This document shows positions 33,036-42,191 of a stretch of DNA of 64,000 nucleotides, piece after piece (the first letter of the stretch is position 1; the number at the start of each line of letters is the position of its first letter). This DNA is from UBA2199 sp964628035 (lineage in GTDB: Bacteria > Acidobacteriota > Aminicenantia > UBA2199), in assembly GCA_964628035.1 (NCBI GenBank), contig CAZVPI010000001.1, positions 62,001 to 126,000 of the forward strand, read 5' to 3'. The notes beneath the pieces were generated by a model. It saw only the letters and a list, made by a program, of their open reading frames with translations, was not told where the DNA came from and ran no database searches. The translations under genes were made by a program, and so were the position numbers.

Positions 33036-33662
33036 CTACAGCGCCGACTCCAGCGCCGGGATGACCAGCGGCGAGAGGGCGTCATAACCGGCCTGGTTGG
33101 GGTGCAGGCCGTCTCCGTCGTGAAAGGCCGCCGGGAGCTGCCCCTGGGCGTCGGCGACGCGCCCGTAATAATCGATGAGGACGATCCCCTCCGCCGCGCA
33201 ATAGCCCCGCAGCCACTCGTTGAACGAGCGTATGTCATCGAGCTGCTCCTGGGTGCAGTCGCCCCGGCCCACGTCGACCGGAAGGGTGGTGCACAGGACG
33301 GGGACGGCGCCCAGGCCGCGGATGAGGCCGACCATGGCCCGGACGCTTTCCGCGAATTCGTCCAGGGGAGTGCCGCCGCCGGTGTAGAAATAAGCGCCGC
33401 ACTCCTTGACCACGACGATGCGCGGCAGCAGCGCCTGCACTTCGCCCCAGGCCTGGGTCTTGTCCCAATCGTAATGGATCACCTTGCGGAAATCACGCCC
33501 GGGAAAATAACGGCCGAAGTCCCAGTTCTCGGTGATCGAGGCGCCGACAAAGGCCGCCCTTGCGTCGTTGAGGGTCCCGGGCTCCCCCTCGTCGGCTTTC
33601 TTGCATTGGCCGCCTGGCAGAAGCAGCAGCAACGCCAGCGCGATCTTCATCCCCTTCTTCAT
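33036..33662 (-). CDS. exported SGNH/GDSL hydrolase
   Basis: A 208-residue protein with a signal peptide ending PGGQC at about residue 20, so it may be a lipoprotein, though the lipobox is unusual. Block I is VGASITENW (nucleophile Ser) and block V is DGDGLHPNQAGYDAL with Asp and His. The Gly and Asn blocks are less clear. ATG 33662 is chosen because CAGGAGG lies 7 nt upstream. It stands apart from its neighbours. An esterase acting in the envelope is the simplest reading. Confidence 0.8.
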   Translation of the reverse strand: MKKGMKIALALLLLLPGGQCKKADEGEPGTLNDARAAFVGASITENWDFGRYFPGRDFRKVIHYDWDKTQAWGEVQALLPRIVVVKECGAYFYTGGGTPLDEFAESVRAMVGLIRGLGAVPVLCTTLPVDVGRGDCTQEQLDDIRSFNEWLRGYCAAEGIVLIDYYGRVADAQGQLPAAFHDGDGLHPNQAGYDALSPLVIPALESAL

Positions 33663-33805
33663 GCGCACCCCTCCTGTCGCAGGCTTGCCACGCCCCTCTC
33701 CCTGCAGATGAATGCCGGAAAGGCGGGTCGCATCTCAATCATTGAATACGGGTCCGGCTTGCCGTCCGCGGTCACGGAGACGATCCGTTCCGGGATCGTT
33801 TCCGG

Positions 33806-34189
33806 TCACTTCGCCTCGTCGATCATGCGCCGGGTCTTGCTTTCGACATCCTCCGCAACCGCGGCCAGGGCGGGGTCCTGCGACAGGGAGGCCAGCATGC
33901 CGCCGGGCCGGATCATGCCGATCCGCGTTTCGCCCTTCTCGGTGAACACCGAGATGCGGCAGGGCAGGGCCATGTTCAGCTTCATGTCGGCGGTCATCAC
34001 CTTTGCCGCCTGCTGCGGGTTGCAGACTTCGAAGACCCGGCACTCTTCCGCGAATTCGACCCCCTTGCCGCGGAGCGTGGCGCCGACGTCATGGACATGG
34101 AGCACGCCGAACCCGTGGCGCTTGACCGCCGCCTCCAGGTCGTCCGCGGCCTGGGCTAACGATTTTTTCGATTTCACGATGTAATACAT
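33806..34189 (-). CDS. DUF302 family protein
   Basis: A 127-residue cytoplasmic protein. MYYIVKSKKSLAQAADDLEA, then GFGVLHVHDV and FEVCNPQQAAKVM, and ALPCRISVFTEKGETRIGMI, are the DUF302 pattern (a small alpha/beta fold of unknown function). The two cysteines in VCNP and LPCR are conserved in the family. ATG 34189 follows TGGAGATCGC, while the frame remains open 16 codons further up. There is no operon partner close by. Confidence 0.85.
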   Translation of the reverse strand: MYYIVKSKKSLAQAADDLEAAVKRHGFGVLHVHDVGATLRGKGVEFAEECRVFEVCNPQQAAKVMTADMKLNMALPCRISVFTEKGETRIGMIRPGGMLASLSQDPALAAVAEDVESKTRRMIDEAK

Positions 34190-34281
34190 GCGATCTCCAT
34201 CTCGGCTGCGTTGGGGCTTCTCTAAAGGATTATTCATGACGCGCCGGTCCTGGTCAACAACTCAGGAGGGGAAATCCGGCA

Positions 34282-34974
34282 TCAGCCCAGGGCCAGGTCG
34301 ACGGCGGCGCGGGCATGGATGGCGGTGGTGTCGAACAGGGGCATTCGGCCCGGCTTGGACTGCACCAGCAGCGGGATCTCGGTGCAGCCCAGGATGACCC
34401 CCTCGGCCCCCTGCCGGGCCAGTTTGTCGATCACCCGCCAATAGGCGTTCCGCGACTCCCGGCTGACGATCCCCCGCGACAGCTCGTCCATGATGACCCG
34501 GTGCACCAGCTCGCGATCCTCTTTTTCCGGGACCAGCGCCTCGATGCCGTGCCGCTCGCGCAGCCGCCCCTTGTAGAACTCCTGCTCCATGGTGAAGCGC
34601 GTCCCCAGCAGGCCGACCTTCCTCAGCCCGGCTTTTTTAATCTCGGCGGCCGTGGCGTCCACGATGTGCAGCAGCGGGATGGAGATTTCCTGATCGATCT
34701 CGGCGACGAAGCGGTGCATGGTGTTGGTGCACAGGACCAGGAAGTCGGCGCCGCCCCTCTCGATAGCCCGCGAGGCCTCGAGCATGTAGCCCAGCACCTG
34801 CTCCCACTCTCCGCGCTCCATGTGCGGCTCGACCTCGCCGAAATCGACCGAGACCATGACGCTCTTGGCCGAGTGGTTGCCGCCCAGCCGCTCCCGGGCG
34901 ATCTCATTGATCAGCTTGTAATAAACGAGCGATGACTCGGCCGTCATGCCGCCCAGAAGCCCGATCGTCTTCAT
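34282..34974 (-). CDS. aspartate/glutamate racemase family protein (YgeA-like)
   Basis: A 230-residue PLP-independent amino-acid racemase. IGLLGGMTAESSLVYYKLIN is the N-terminal motif. The two catalytic cysteines are in FLVLCTNTMH (about residue 82) and VILGCTEIPL (about 195). Length fits aspartate racemases (about 230). It could supply a D-amino acid for the wall or act as a broad-specificity racemase. GGGAGGTAAGGC precedes the ATG, and a TAGAAT box lies upstream. Confidence 0.92.
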   Translation of the reverse strand: MKTIGLLGGMTAESSLVYYKLINEIARERLGGNHSAKSVMVSVDFGEVEPHMERGEWEQVLGYMLEASRAIERGGADFLVLCTNTMHRFVAEIDQEISIPLLHIVDATAAEIKKAGLRKVGLLGTRFTMEQEFYKGRLRERHGIEALVPEKEDRELVHRVIMDELSRGIVSRESRNAYWRVIDKLARQGAEGVILGCTEIPLLVQSKPGRMPLFDTTAIHARAAVDLALG

Positions 34975-35004
34975 GCCTTACCTCCCAGGTCCCATGCGAT
35001 TCTA

Positions 35005-35400
35005 TCAGGAATCGCCGCCTCGTCGAAAAGGATCAGCGCATTCCCTGGCCTGGCGGGCGAGAAAAAATAAGGTGAAGATCTCGAGCAGGGCCAGGCCGGC
35101 GAAGGAAACGGTCAGCGGCGCCAGGGCGCGGGCCGGCAGCACGGTCTTGGCAACGACCAGGAGCAACGACAGGCTGTACAACGAGAAGACCAGGAGAGCA
35201 GCGGCGCAGGCAACGGCCGGGATCAGGCCGATGCGCCGCAACAGTCCGGCGCTGACCAGCAGCAGGAGAAAGACGAAAAAGGCGGGGACGAGCACGGCCT
35301 GCACCGCGAAGGCGGCGAGGACGAGAAGGAACAGGAAGACGGCGTGCAGGGCGACCAGCGCCCGGCGGAGTCCTTCCCGTCTTCTCGTTCCTTCAACCAC
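35005..35400 (-). CDS. small integral membrane protein of unknown function
   Basis: 131 residues with four hydrophobic segments (about 17-35, 38-53, 60-80 and 95-115). No family recognised. It overlaps the upstream P-loop kinase-like gene by 8 nt, so the two are co-translated. Confidence 0.6.
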   Translation of the reverse strand: MVEGTRRREGLRRALVALHAVFLFLLVLAAFAVQAVLVPAFFVFLLLLVSAGLLRRIGLIPAVACAAALLVFSLYSLSLLLVVAKTVLPARALAPLTVSFAGLALLEIFTLFFLARQARECADPFRRGGDS

Positions 35401-35938
35401 TGCCGTGGTTCTCTTCGCTGCCGGAGAGCAGCGCCGCCACGGCGCGGCGGATCAGGGCGCCGTCGAAGCGGCCGCGGTTGTCGATGACGGCGTCCCAGGG
35501 CAGCGTAACCCGCGAAGCGCGGGCGTTGATGCGCTCGATGTCCTCGCCCGACGCCGGGATGTGGGCGGCGGCGTCGCGGCCGCGGATGCGGGCCAGGCAC
35601 TGCGCCGGTTCGGCGACGACGCGCACGAGCGAGACGCGGGCCAGCCTGGCGACCTCGGAAAGGAGCCAAGGGAAATGGGGCGAGGCGCCGGTCGACTCGA
35701 AGCAGGCGGCGCCGCCTTCGGCCAGCAGGGAGGCCAGTTCGGCCAGCACAGCCTCGAAGCCCAGGCGGTCTGGATCGGGATGATTGGCGCCGAGGCGGGC
35801 GCGCGTCTCCAGGAACAGGGGCTCGACGCGCAGGAAGCGGATGCCGAGCTCTCCGGCCAGGAACTCGCCGATGGTCGTCTTTCCCGAGCCTTTCGGCCCG
35901 ACCAGGATAATGACTTGCCTGCCGGCCGGCGGCGTCAT
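35393..35938 (-). CDS. P-loop kinase (shikimate/gluconate kinase-like)
   Basis: 181 residues. Walker A is LVGPKGSGKTTIGEFLAGEL (residues 12-31). CFESTGASPHF looks like the substrate or Walker B strand, and RIRGRDAAAHIPA resembles an arginine-rich lid. The order is that of small-molecule kinases of the shikimate-kinase type, but the shikimate-binding residues are not evident. ATG at 35938. Downstream overlap with the membrane protein gene suggests one transcript. The substrate is unknown. Confidence 0.7.
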   Translation of the reverse strand: MTPPAGRQVIILVGPKGSGKTTIGEFLAGELGIRFLRVEPLFLETRARLGANHPDPDRLGFEAVLAELASLLAEGGAACFESTGASPHFPWLLSEVARLARVSLVRVVAEPAQCLARIRGRDAAAHIPASGEDIERINARASRVTLPWDAVIDNRGRFDGALIRRAVAALLSGSEENHGSG

Positions 35939-35968
35939 GGCGGAAGCATCCGCTCCTTGGCGCCGGAC

Positions 35969-36316
35969 CTATCCGGACCTGCCGCGGCGGCGCAGCAGCG
36001 CGGCCAGGCCGAGGAGCGGCGCCAGCAGCAGCAGGACGGCATAGGCCAGGGCGGCCGTCTCCCGGAGCCGCGGCGGTTGCTGGAGCACGGCCCACAGCCC
36101 CAGGCCGAGGAGGACGGCGCTGGCCAGAGCGGCCAGGCCGCGCAGCAGGGCGCCGGCGGAGCGGCGCTCCAGGACCGCGGCGACGAACAGCGGCGCCAGC
36201 AGCGCCAGCACGGCCAGGGCCGCGAACAGCCGCGCCTTGGGCAGGCCGTCGACGGCCAGCACAACGGCGGCGAAGATGAACAGGACCACGTTGCAAACGA
36301 CGGCGGCGATCTTCAT
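35969..36316 (-). CDS. membrane protein of unknown function
   Basis: 115 residues with four hydrophobic segments and a basic tail RRRGRSG. No signature seen. It lies 30 nt upstream of the kinase-like gene and 21 nt downstream of another small membrane gene, so 36583 to 35005 may be one transcription unit of four genes. Confidence 0.55.
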   Translation of the reverse strand: MKIAAVVCNVVLFIFAAVVLAVDGLPKARLFAALAVLALLAPLFVAAVLERRSAGALLRGLAALASAVLLGLGLWAVLQQPPRLRETAALAYAVLLLLAPLLGLAALLRRRGRSG

Positions 36317-36337
36317 GGTTGCCTTCCTGACGCCATG

Positions 36338-36583
36338 CTAGCGCGGCGCGCCGTTGTTTTCAAGAGGGCGGCCGTTGCCGCGGATCACACGCAGCAGCGC
36401 GGCCAGGATGAAGACCTGGAAGGCGACGACCGCCGCGAAGCAGGCGCGCAGGAGACGCCACTGCGCGACCAGGTCGCCCCGGCCGCGATGGATGTCACGG
36501 AGCGCCGCATGGCTGACGAAAACGGCCAGCAGGGTGAGGAGGCCCAGGGCGAAGGCGATGGCCGCCTGCTTTCTCACGTTCAT
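36338..36583 (-). CDS. two-helix membrane protein
   Basis: 81 residues, helices at about 6-26 and 46-66. ATG 36583 is chosen because GGGAGGGA lies just upstream; the frame is open 7 codons more. No family recognised. Confidence 0.55.
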   Translation of the reverse strand: MNVRKQAAIAFALGLLTLLAVFVSHAALRDIHRGRGDLVAQWRLLRACFAAVVAFQVFILAALLRVIRGNGRPLENNGAPR

Positions 36584-36631
36584 GTTCCCTCCCTCTCCGG
36601 CCACGACCGGAGCGCCGCCGCCCTGCTTGGG

Positions 36632-37558
36632 CTATTGGATTTCAAACTCCAGCGACAAGGGCTCCCATGGGCACGCCCCGGCGTCGCGCTCGGGTGGGCG
36701 CAGCCGCCGCAGCAGGACCAGCCTGGCCTTGGCTCCCGGCGCCAGGCCGTCCAGCAGCAGGGCCAGGTGGGAGAAGTTCCGCACCTTCCCGCCGTTGAAC
36801 TCCAGGACCAGGTCCAGGGGGCGGATCCCGGCGCGATCGCCCGGGCCGCCAGCGGCCACCTGGGTTACCAGCACGCCCTCGCCGGCTTTGCGGCCCATGT
36901 CGGCAGCCTGGGCGGCGGTGACGTTCTCCCACATCAGCCCCGACCTGGAGAAGGCGAGCGCCAGCCCCCGCTGCGCCAGGGCCGAGGCCAGGGCGCTGAC
37001 GAAGGCGCGCGCCGTGTCCTCCAGGGCGAAGAAGAAGGAGACCCGCGCGTCGGCAAGGATGTTTACGATCCACTGGCGCCCCTCGGGAGCCTTGGGAAAG
37101 AGGTCGCGCGGCCGCGGCGAGAACTGCAGGTCGATGCCGCGCACGGCGTCAAGCGGGATGGAGGTATAGGACTGGCCGCGGTATTGGTCCAGGTAGCCGT
37201 TCCGCCATTCGGCCGCGATGCGCAGGTCGTCGGCCTTTCCGGCCTGGCCCGCGTAGGCCTTGCGCTTCTTGGCCCGGCCCGGGACCAGCTGGGCCTTGCG
37301 GGCGAAAAAGACGGTGACCGGGAAGCGGGAGTCCAGGTACGCCGTTTCCTCGGCGACAAGCCTATTGAAAACCCCCTCGACCTCGGCGGCCGCCAGGTCG
37401 GCCTTGGGAACGACCCAGACCCAGCGGTTTGCCGCGGTATCGGGCCATATCCCCTGCGGCCTCTCCTCCTGGGGCGCAGCCGGCAGCAGTGTGCAGAACA
37501 GCGCCGCCACGAAAACGCATGCCGCCGAAACAGTCCGGATACCTTTCGCCCGCTTCAT
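36632..37558 (-). CDS. exported PDZ-domain protein
   Basis: A 308-residue protein with a signal peptide (MKRAKGIRTVSAACVFVAAL). Residues 30-200 have no recognised family (GIWPDTAANRWVWVVPKADL onward). A PDZ domain occupies about 212-300: GEGVLVTQVAAGGPGDRAGI then LDLVLEFNGGKV. No protease residues are apparent, so it is probably a periplasmic binding or scaffold protein. ATG 37558 is preceded at 9 nt by TACAAT with TGTGG before it, so the leader is only 2-3 nt. Confidence 0.7.
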   Translation of the reverse strand: MKRAKGIRTVSAACVFVAALFCTLLPAAPQEERPQGIWPDTAANRWVWVVPKADLAAAEVEGVFNRLVAEETAYLDSRFPVTVFFARKAQLVPGRAKKRKAYAGQAGKADDLRIAAEWRNGYLDQYRGQSYTSIPLDAVRGIDLQFSPRPRDLFPKAPEGRQWIVNILADARVSFFFALEDTARAFVSALASALAQRGLALAFSRSGLMWENVTAAQAADMGRKAGEGVLVTQVAAGGPGDRAGIRPLDLVLEFNGGKVRNFSHLALLLDGLAPGAKARLVLLRRLRPPERDAGACPWEPLSLEFEIQ

Positions 37559-37628
37559 GGCAAAGCCATTGTACCACAATGATCCTGCCTGATGACCGAT
37601 TCAACGGCGGCCGGACCTGGCGGATCCG

Positions 37629-38411
37629 CTACCAGCAGGGGGAGTCGAATGCCTCCTGGTTCAGGTCCAGGTGGCGCCAGCTCCACCGGAGGCTGAAGTT
37701 CTTGTTGTTCACCTCGGGGGCCTCCTCGGTCAGGGTCACGATGTGGAAGGCCGGATCGACCGAGTTGAAGCACAGGTGGAACCTGTCGGGGTCGGTGGGA
37801 TGGACAGGCTCCACGGTCACGCGGTAGGTGCCCGGGGCGTTGAATACGATCAGGGAGTACTGGCAGATGCCGTCGCGGGTGAAGGCGGCCGTACAGATGG
37901 AGACCGTGCGCGTGCCGCTGACGAGCTTGAACTTCAGCTGCAGCCCCGCCAGCCAGTCGACGTGCGACCCGCCGGCGATCGCCCGGCCCGTCACCTTGTA
38001 GGCCTTGCGCTCCATGCGCATCTGCGGCAGGCAGGTCAGGTCGAAGACGGCGCGGTTGGAAAGGCGCGGGTTGGGGGCCAGAACCTCGATCTGCACCCAG
38101 TAGCCGGGAAAGCTGCCCGCGGCCCCGCCCAGCTCCCACTCATAGGTCACCGGTTTGGTCCCAGGCGCCTGGAAATCCAGGAAGAAGGTCTTGGCCCGGG
38201 CGCCGTCGCTGCGCCTCCAGGTGTAATGGACCCGGCCGGCGCGGTTGACGGTGATGGCGCCGGTGAAGACGAACTTGTGCGGGCAGAAGCCGCGGTGCTC
38301 GCGCTCCGAGACGGAGAGCGAAACGCCCGTCACCTTGAAAGCCTCGATGGCGGATGCCGCCGCAGACACGGCGAGGAACAACGCGATGAAAACAGCCACT
38401 CTGGCACGCAT
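37629..38411 (-). CDS. secreted protein of unknown function
   Basis: 260 residues with a signal peptide (MRARVAVFIALFLAVSAAASA). The rest is beta-rich and in two similar halves, each with a strand ending in a GxVHYTW- or GICQYSLIVF-type motif, suggesting two Ig-like domains; cysteines in FCPHKF, LTCLPQ, SICTAA and LCFNS could form disulfides. GGAGGTGCTC precedes the ATG. I do not recognise a family. Confidence 0.65.
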   Translation of the reverse strand: MRARVAVFIALFLAVSAAASAIEAFKVTGVSLSVSEREHRGFCPHKFVFTGAITVNRAGRVHYTWRRSDGARAKTFFLDFQAPGTKPVTYEWELGGAAGSFPGYWVQIEVLAPNPRLSNRAVFDLTCLPQMRMERKAYKVTGRAIAGGSHVDWLAGLQLKFKLVSGTRTVSICTAAFTRDGICQYSLIVFNAPGTYRVTVEPVHPTDPDRFHLCFNSVDPAFHIVTLTEEAPEVNNKNFSLRWSWRHLDLNQEAFDSPCW

Positions 38412-38479
38412 GAGCACCTCCATTTTTTTCAGCGGGCCATTCCCGCCCGACCAGTCTGGCCTATAAATGGGAGTTTGAC

Positions 38480-38770
38480 ACCTTCTATCTCAAAAATGAG
38501 ATCAAGGCTATAGGCATTAGGCGAGAGGCTAGAGGGAAGAAAGGAAGACCTGGAAAGGCAAAAGTAGAAGAAGCAGCCCGAAGATATTCACCATGCACTC
38601 GAACAAAACAAGCTCTCAAGGCAAAAGTGCGAAAAACCAAAATCCCAATAGCATGAACGAAATTGCGACTTGTTCGATCAGGGTTGATACGCATTACGAA
38701 TCACGATAGCTCGCGAAGTGCTCGCTTCTACCACTATCACTAAGAGATTGTTGTCTCTTTCGTTCCTGGC
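38480..38770 (-). repeat. dispersed intergenic repeat, copy B
   Basis: The gap 38412-38771 has no gene. On the minus strand it aligns block by block with the copies at 47.2 and 48.3 kb: TACCAC, GTGATTCG-type words, CCTGATCGAACAAGT (38683-38669), CACTTTTGCCTTGAGAGCTT (38629-38610), TATCTTCG and TTTGCCTTTCCAG. At 38504-38538 there are five 7-nt units (AAGGCTA, TAGGCAT, TAGGCGA, GAGGCTA, GAGGGAA). GC content is well below the genes. Confidence 0.75.
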
Positions 38771-38771
38771 A

Positions 38772-39704
38772 TCATTTTCTAACGCGCACCGGAACGCTCA
38801 TGATGCCCAGGTCGATGCGCCCGGCCGGGCGCAAAAACCACTCCTCGCGGCGGTTGCGCCGCGCCTCGATCAGCCTGCGGAAGGTCTCGCTGTCGGTGCG
38901 CAAGACCTCCAGGTCGCTGCGCTCGGCCGGGGGAACGTCGGCGGCGACGCGGAGCGAACGGATGGGGATCCTTTGCTCCGGCCTGTCATAGAAGCCCATC
39001 GCGCCGCCGCCGCGGGGCAGCGATGAGAGGAGCTCCATCCCCTGGACCACGCGGCCCAGCAGGGTGATGTTGCGGTCGAGGTGGCGCGGCGCCTGGCTGA
39101 TCACCACGTAAAGCTGGGCGCCGCCGCCGCTGTCGCTGGCGTTGCCGCGGGCGGCGCCGACCATGCCGTAGCCGTGGGCCAGCCACATCCTTCCCGCTTG
39201 GCGGTCGCGGGCGACCGGGAAGCCCTCGCTGAAGCCGACCTCGGGGGCGAACACGTCGCCGTCGGGAAGCGGCGTGAAGGGGACCTTGTCGTCAAAGGAA
39301 CGGTCGAACTCGGCCGGCAGCGTCGCCCTGGCCTTCAGGATCTTGCGCGCCTTCGCCGGGTTCTCCTCCTCGGGATCGCCCCACTGCACCACGTAGTTGT
39401 CCTGGACGCGGAGGATGGCCAGACCGTCATAATATTTCTCGCGCGCCAGGGCCCTGATATTGGCCGCATGCAGCGGCGCGAAGGCGGGCGCGAGCTCGAT
39501 GACCACCCGGCCGCCGGCCAACTCCAGATAGAGGGTGTTCTCCGGGTCGAGCGGCCGCCACTCATCGGCCCTGGCCGCGGCCATGACCTCGGCCACGGTC
39601 AGGGCCTTGGCGGCGGGAACGGCCGCGTCCTGGGCGGACATGGCGGCCGAGGCCGCCGAGAGGATCATGAAAGCAAGGACAAAGACTTTTTTTGCCGGCG
39701 TCAT
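38772..39704 (-). CDS. cyclophilin-type peptidyl-prolyl cis-trans isomerase, exported
   Basis: A 310-residue protein with a signal peptide (MTPAKKVFVLAFMILSAASA). The cyclophilin core has LYLELAGGRVVIELAPAFAP, YYDGLAILRVQDNYVVQWGD, MVGAARGNASDSGGGAQLYV and NITLLGRVVQGMELL. Long inserts and a C-terminal extension (from about 230) go beyond a minimal 160-residue domain. The catalytic Arg and Gln positions are present (ILRVQDN, YVVQWGD). It probably helps fold periplasmic proteins. ATG 39704 follows AGGAGGACGCG. Confidence 0.88.
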   Translation of the reverse strand: MTPAKKVFVLAFMILSAASAAMSAQDAAVPAAKALTVAEVMAAARADEWRPLDPENTLYLELAGGRVVIELAPAFAPLHAANIRALAREKYYDGLAILRVQDNYVVQWGDPEEENPAKARKILKARATLPAEFDRSFDDKVPFTPLPDGDVFAPEVGFSEGFPVARDRQAGRMWLAHGYGMVGAARGNASDSGGGAQLYVVISQAPRHLDRNITLLGRVVQGMELLSSLPRGGGAMGFYDRPEQRIPIRSLRVAADVPPAERSDLEVLRTDSETFRRLIEARRNRREEWFLRPAGRIDLGIMSVPVRVRK

Positions 39705-39787
39705 CGCGTCCTCCTGGAATGGGTCAGTTTTTCGCATTCAGGGAGCTCCGCGGAAAAAATTCCGCCCCCCGGGGTCCGCGCAAACGC

Positions 39788-40300
39788 TCAGGTGACCTTC
39801 AGCGTGGTGGCGATGTCGCGGGCCCAGGCCTCGATGGCCGGCCAGTCGCGGAAATCGCCGAAAGGCGCCTTGACCTTCTTCATGATCCAGCGCTCGAAAA
39901 AAGAGGCTTTCTTTTCGTTGAAGGCTCCGCGGAAAACCACGATCCCCCTGGGCTTGACGCGGTCCGCGGTTTCCCGCAGCCCCGAGGGAAACGTCCAGCC
40001 CTGCAGCAGCTTGTTGATGTCGCCGTCGCCGGTCGGTCCGCTGGAGAACAGCCACACCGGCCGCCTGGCCAGCTCGCCGGCGTGGGATTTCAGGTATTTC
40101 GCCGCCGGCCGCCGCCAGAAACCGGCGTAGATCCCGCTTCCCAGGACTACGGCCCGGTAGCCGGCCGGGTCGCCGGCCTGGGCCGCCGGCTGAACGTCGA
40201 CCGTGAAGCCCGACTCGCGGATGATCTTGCCGATGAACTCGGCGATCTCGGCCGTCATGCCGTGCTTGCTGCCGTAGGCCACCAACACCTTGTCGTTCAT
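39788..40300 (-). CDS. flavodoxin-fold protein (HemG-like)
   Basis: A 170-residue flavodoxin. VLVAYGSKHGMTAEIAEFIG is the FMN phosphate loop, YRAVVLGSGIYAGFW and PVWLFSSGPTGDGD the isoalloxazine loops. This is the menaquinone-dependent protoporphyrinogen oxidase (HemG) and flavodoxin domain pattern, but the heme link is not certain, as no heme gene is nearby. ATG 40300 follows GGAGGGCAGC. The promoter lies about 60 nt upstream. Confidence 0.85.
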   Translation of the reverse strand: MNDKVLVAYGSKHGMTAEIAEFIGKIIRESGFTVDVQPAAQAGDPAGYRAVVLGSGIYAGFWRRPAAKYLKSHAGELARRPVWLFSSGPTGDGDINKLLQGWTFPSGLRETADRVKPRGIVVFRGAFNEKKASFFERWIMKKVKAPFGDFRDWPAIEAWARDIATTLKVT

Positions 40301-40360
40301 GCTGCCCTCCGCTCTCCAGGGATGTGCCGCGAATCCAAACCGTCCACGGCCCAAGCAAAT

Positions 40361-40389
40361 ACTATAGCTTCTTCAAGGAAAATCTTCAA
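40361..40389 (-). promoter_or_regulatory. promoter of the flavodoxin gene
   Basis: Minus strand TTGAAG (40389-40384), 17-nt spacer, TATAGT (40366-40361). The leader is about 55 nt with GGAGGG before the ATG. Confidence 0.6.
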
Positions 40390-40403
40390 TGCTTCCTGCC
40401 CGG

Positions 40404-42074
40404 TTAGTAGCGGGTCACTTTCACCGGCTTCCGCCTGAGCTCCCAGCTTTGCACGTACGACTGCTTGCCGCCCAGGTCCTCCATGAACTTGCGGAACTCT
40501 TCGGGCACCTCGTCCATCAGGTCGCGCGACCCCTTCAGTTCCTCGGGAACGCAGGGCGGATCGGATGGCGGGAATTCGCCGGAGATCTCGATCTCCTCGT
40601 CAATGCCTGTTGTGCCGCCGGCATCCTCGTCGATGTCCTCGCTGATCGGCTTGACCTTGATGTCCATCTCGTCCCTGCCCTTGATGCGGATCCCCTGGAC
40701 ATCGATCTCACCCCTGAGAACGTAGGAACCATCCTTGCTATTGATCACCAGCTCGAGGTCGCACTCGCCTTTGCCGAGTCTGCGGCCCCTAGCCTCGGCC
40801 GTCTGGTCGGTTTTCGACTCGATCTTCCGCCCCTTATGCTCCATCTTGGTCAGGGTGGCGTCCATCGTGTCTTGGAAGGCCTTCAAGGTGGCCTCCTCGA
40901 CCTCGTAGCGGGTCACGTCGCCGTCCTTTGCCTTGCGGTTCATCTTGAGAGCGATCGTCCAGTTCTTGCCAAGGTCGTACTCCATCCCCGGCAGCAACGA
41001 AGCCAGCCCCGACCCCTTCTCGCCGGCCGCCATCGACTCCTTCATCGACAGCGTCCCCTCCCAGCCGCATTGGTTCTCGATCTCGATCAGTTTGTCCTTC
41101 TTTTGCGTGTCGGCAAGCGGAGCTTCATCCTTGCTGCGAATTTCGCATGAGTTGTATACCGTGATCGTATCGGAGCGGTCGGCCTCTTCAGGGGGCCTGT
41201 ACTCGACCTGCAGCGTGCTGCTGGCCACCCCGGAGGCCAGGAAGACAAAAACCCGAGCCTTGTCGTCCCCATTCAGTGGCGTGCCATTTTCAATCTTGCC
41301 CTTCGCGACGTGCACAACAAGGCGCACGGAATGGTACAAGGCCACCCCGGCCAGCTTGGCCGACGCCGGTTTCATCTGGGTGATGCGAATCGTGATCTTG
41401 ACGTATTTCGATTCACACCAGTGGGGTTTCTCGTCGCACGAGGCACTGATCGGGATCTGCTCATAGGCAGTTAGGAGGGAATGGATCTGGGACGCGCTGA
41501 TCTGTCCCTTCATGCTTTGGACATGTGAGGCAATATCATGGCCTTCGGCCACGCTAACCCAGCTGGCCAGCTCCGGCTCCCGGTAGTGGAGGGGAACGCA
41601 GTTCCTGTCCTTGCGGAAATCAGGATTCTTCGGGTCGCCGCTGAAATCCTCGCAAATCCAGCGGATGCACAATTGCGACTTCCAATTGAAGCCGAGCGCT
41701 ATGGTCAGGACGGAATAGGGCTTGTTGGTGTTGATCTCGGTGAATTTACTGAAGGTCGCGTCCAGGATGTATTCTGGATCGGCGACAGGACCCGATAGTT
41801 TCAGCCGCGAGCCGGCGAACAAGGATTGGAAATGTTCCAGGAAGACGCCGCGATGGAATGTCGGGTCTTTGGCCCGGCTCTCCGGGATTTCCAGGCCGCG
41901 TATCTTTTTAAACGTGCCCGGCGCAAGCTCCTTATACCCTTGGGCATACACTTCGCACGTGCGATCGCAATCCGAGCTTGCCGCCGGCAGCGTCATCCGC
42001 CCTGCCATGGATAGCGTCATGAGGATCGTCCAAATCAAGATGCATTTCTCTAAAAAAAACTGCCTTGTTCTCAT
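40404..42074 (-). CDS. large exported protein of unknown family
   Basis: 556 residues with a signal peptide (about residues 8-33), then SSDCDRTCEVYAQGYKELAP. Paired cysteines (SDCDRTC, LCIRWICED, CDEKPHWCE) suggest disulfides. The C-terminal third is Asp/Glu-rich and contains a strongly acidic stretch (EDIDEDAGGTTGIDEE). GAGGAGGGG precedes ATG 42074. No known domain is recognised. By eye, codon use is less GC-biased than the neighbours, so it may be acquired. It is flanked by a flavodoxin gene and an acyltransferase-like gene with no obvious link. Confidence 0.65.
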   Translation of the reverse strand: MRTRQFFLEKCILIWTILMTLSMAGRMTLPAASSDCDRTCEVYAQGYKELAPGTFKKIRGLEIPESRAKDPTFHRGVFLEHFQSLFAGSRLKLSGPVADPEYILDATFSKFTEINTNKPYSVLTIALGFNWKSQLCIRWICEDFSGDPKNPDFRKDRNCVPLHYREPELASWVSVAEGHDIASHVQSMKGQISASQIHSLLTAYEQIPISASCDEKPHWCESKYVKITIRITQMKPASAKLAGVALYHSVRLVVHVAKGKIENGTPLNGDDKARVFVFLASGVASSTLQVEYRPPEEADRSDTITVYNSCEIRSKDEAPLADTQKKDKLIEIENQCGWEGTLSMKESMAAGEKGSGLASLLPGMEYDLGKNWTIALKMNRKAKDGDVTRYEVEEATLKAFQDTMDATLTKMEHKGRKIESKTDQTAEARGRRLGKGECDLELVINSKDGSYVLRGEIDVQGIRIKGRDEMDIKVKPISEDIDEDAGGTTGIDEEIEISGEFPPSDPPCVPEELKGSRDLMDEVPEEFRKFMEDLGGKQSYVQSWELRRKPVKVTRY

Positions 42075-42191
42075 TTTTCCCCTCCTCATCAAACCGGGAA
42101 TGGCCTCATTCTCCCGGCCTCCGGATCCCCTGTTTCAAGATGATTCAACTATAATCCCGGCCCCAATTTACCGCAATGCCCGGAGAGTAAA

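Noticed and set aside
38461..38790. tRNA or small RNA gene in the repeat-bearing gaps
   Set aside because: No cloverleaf or TTCRA-type box is visible; the sequence is explained by repeat blocks.
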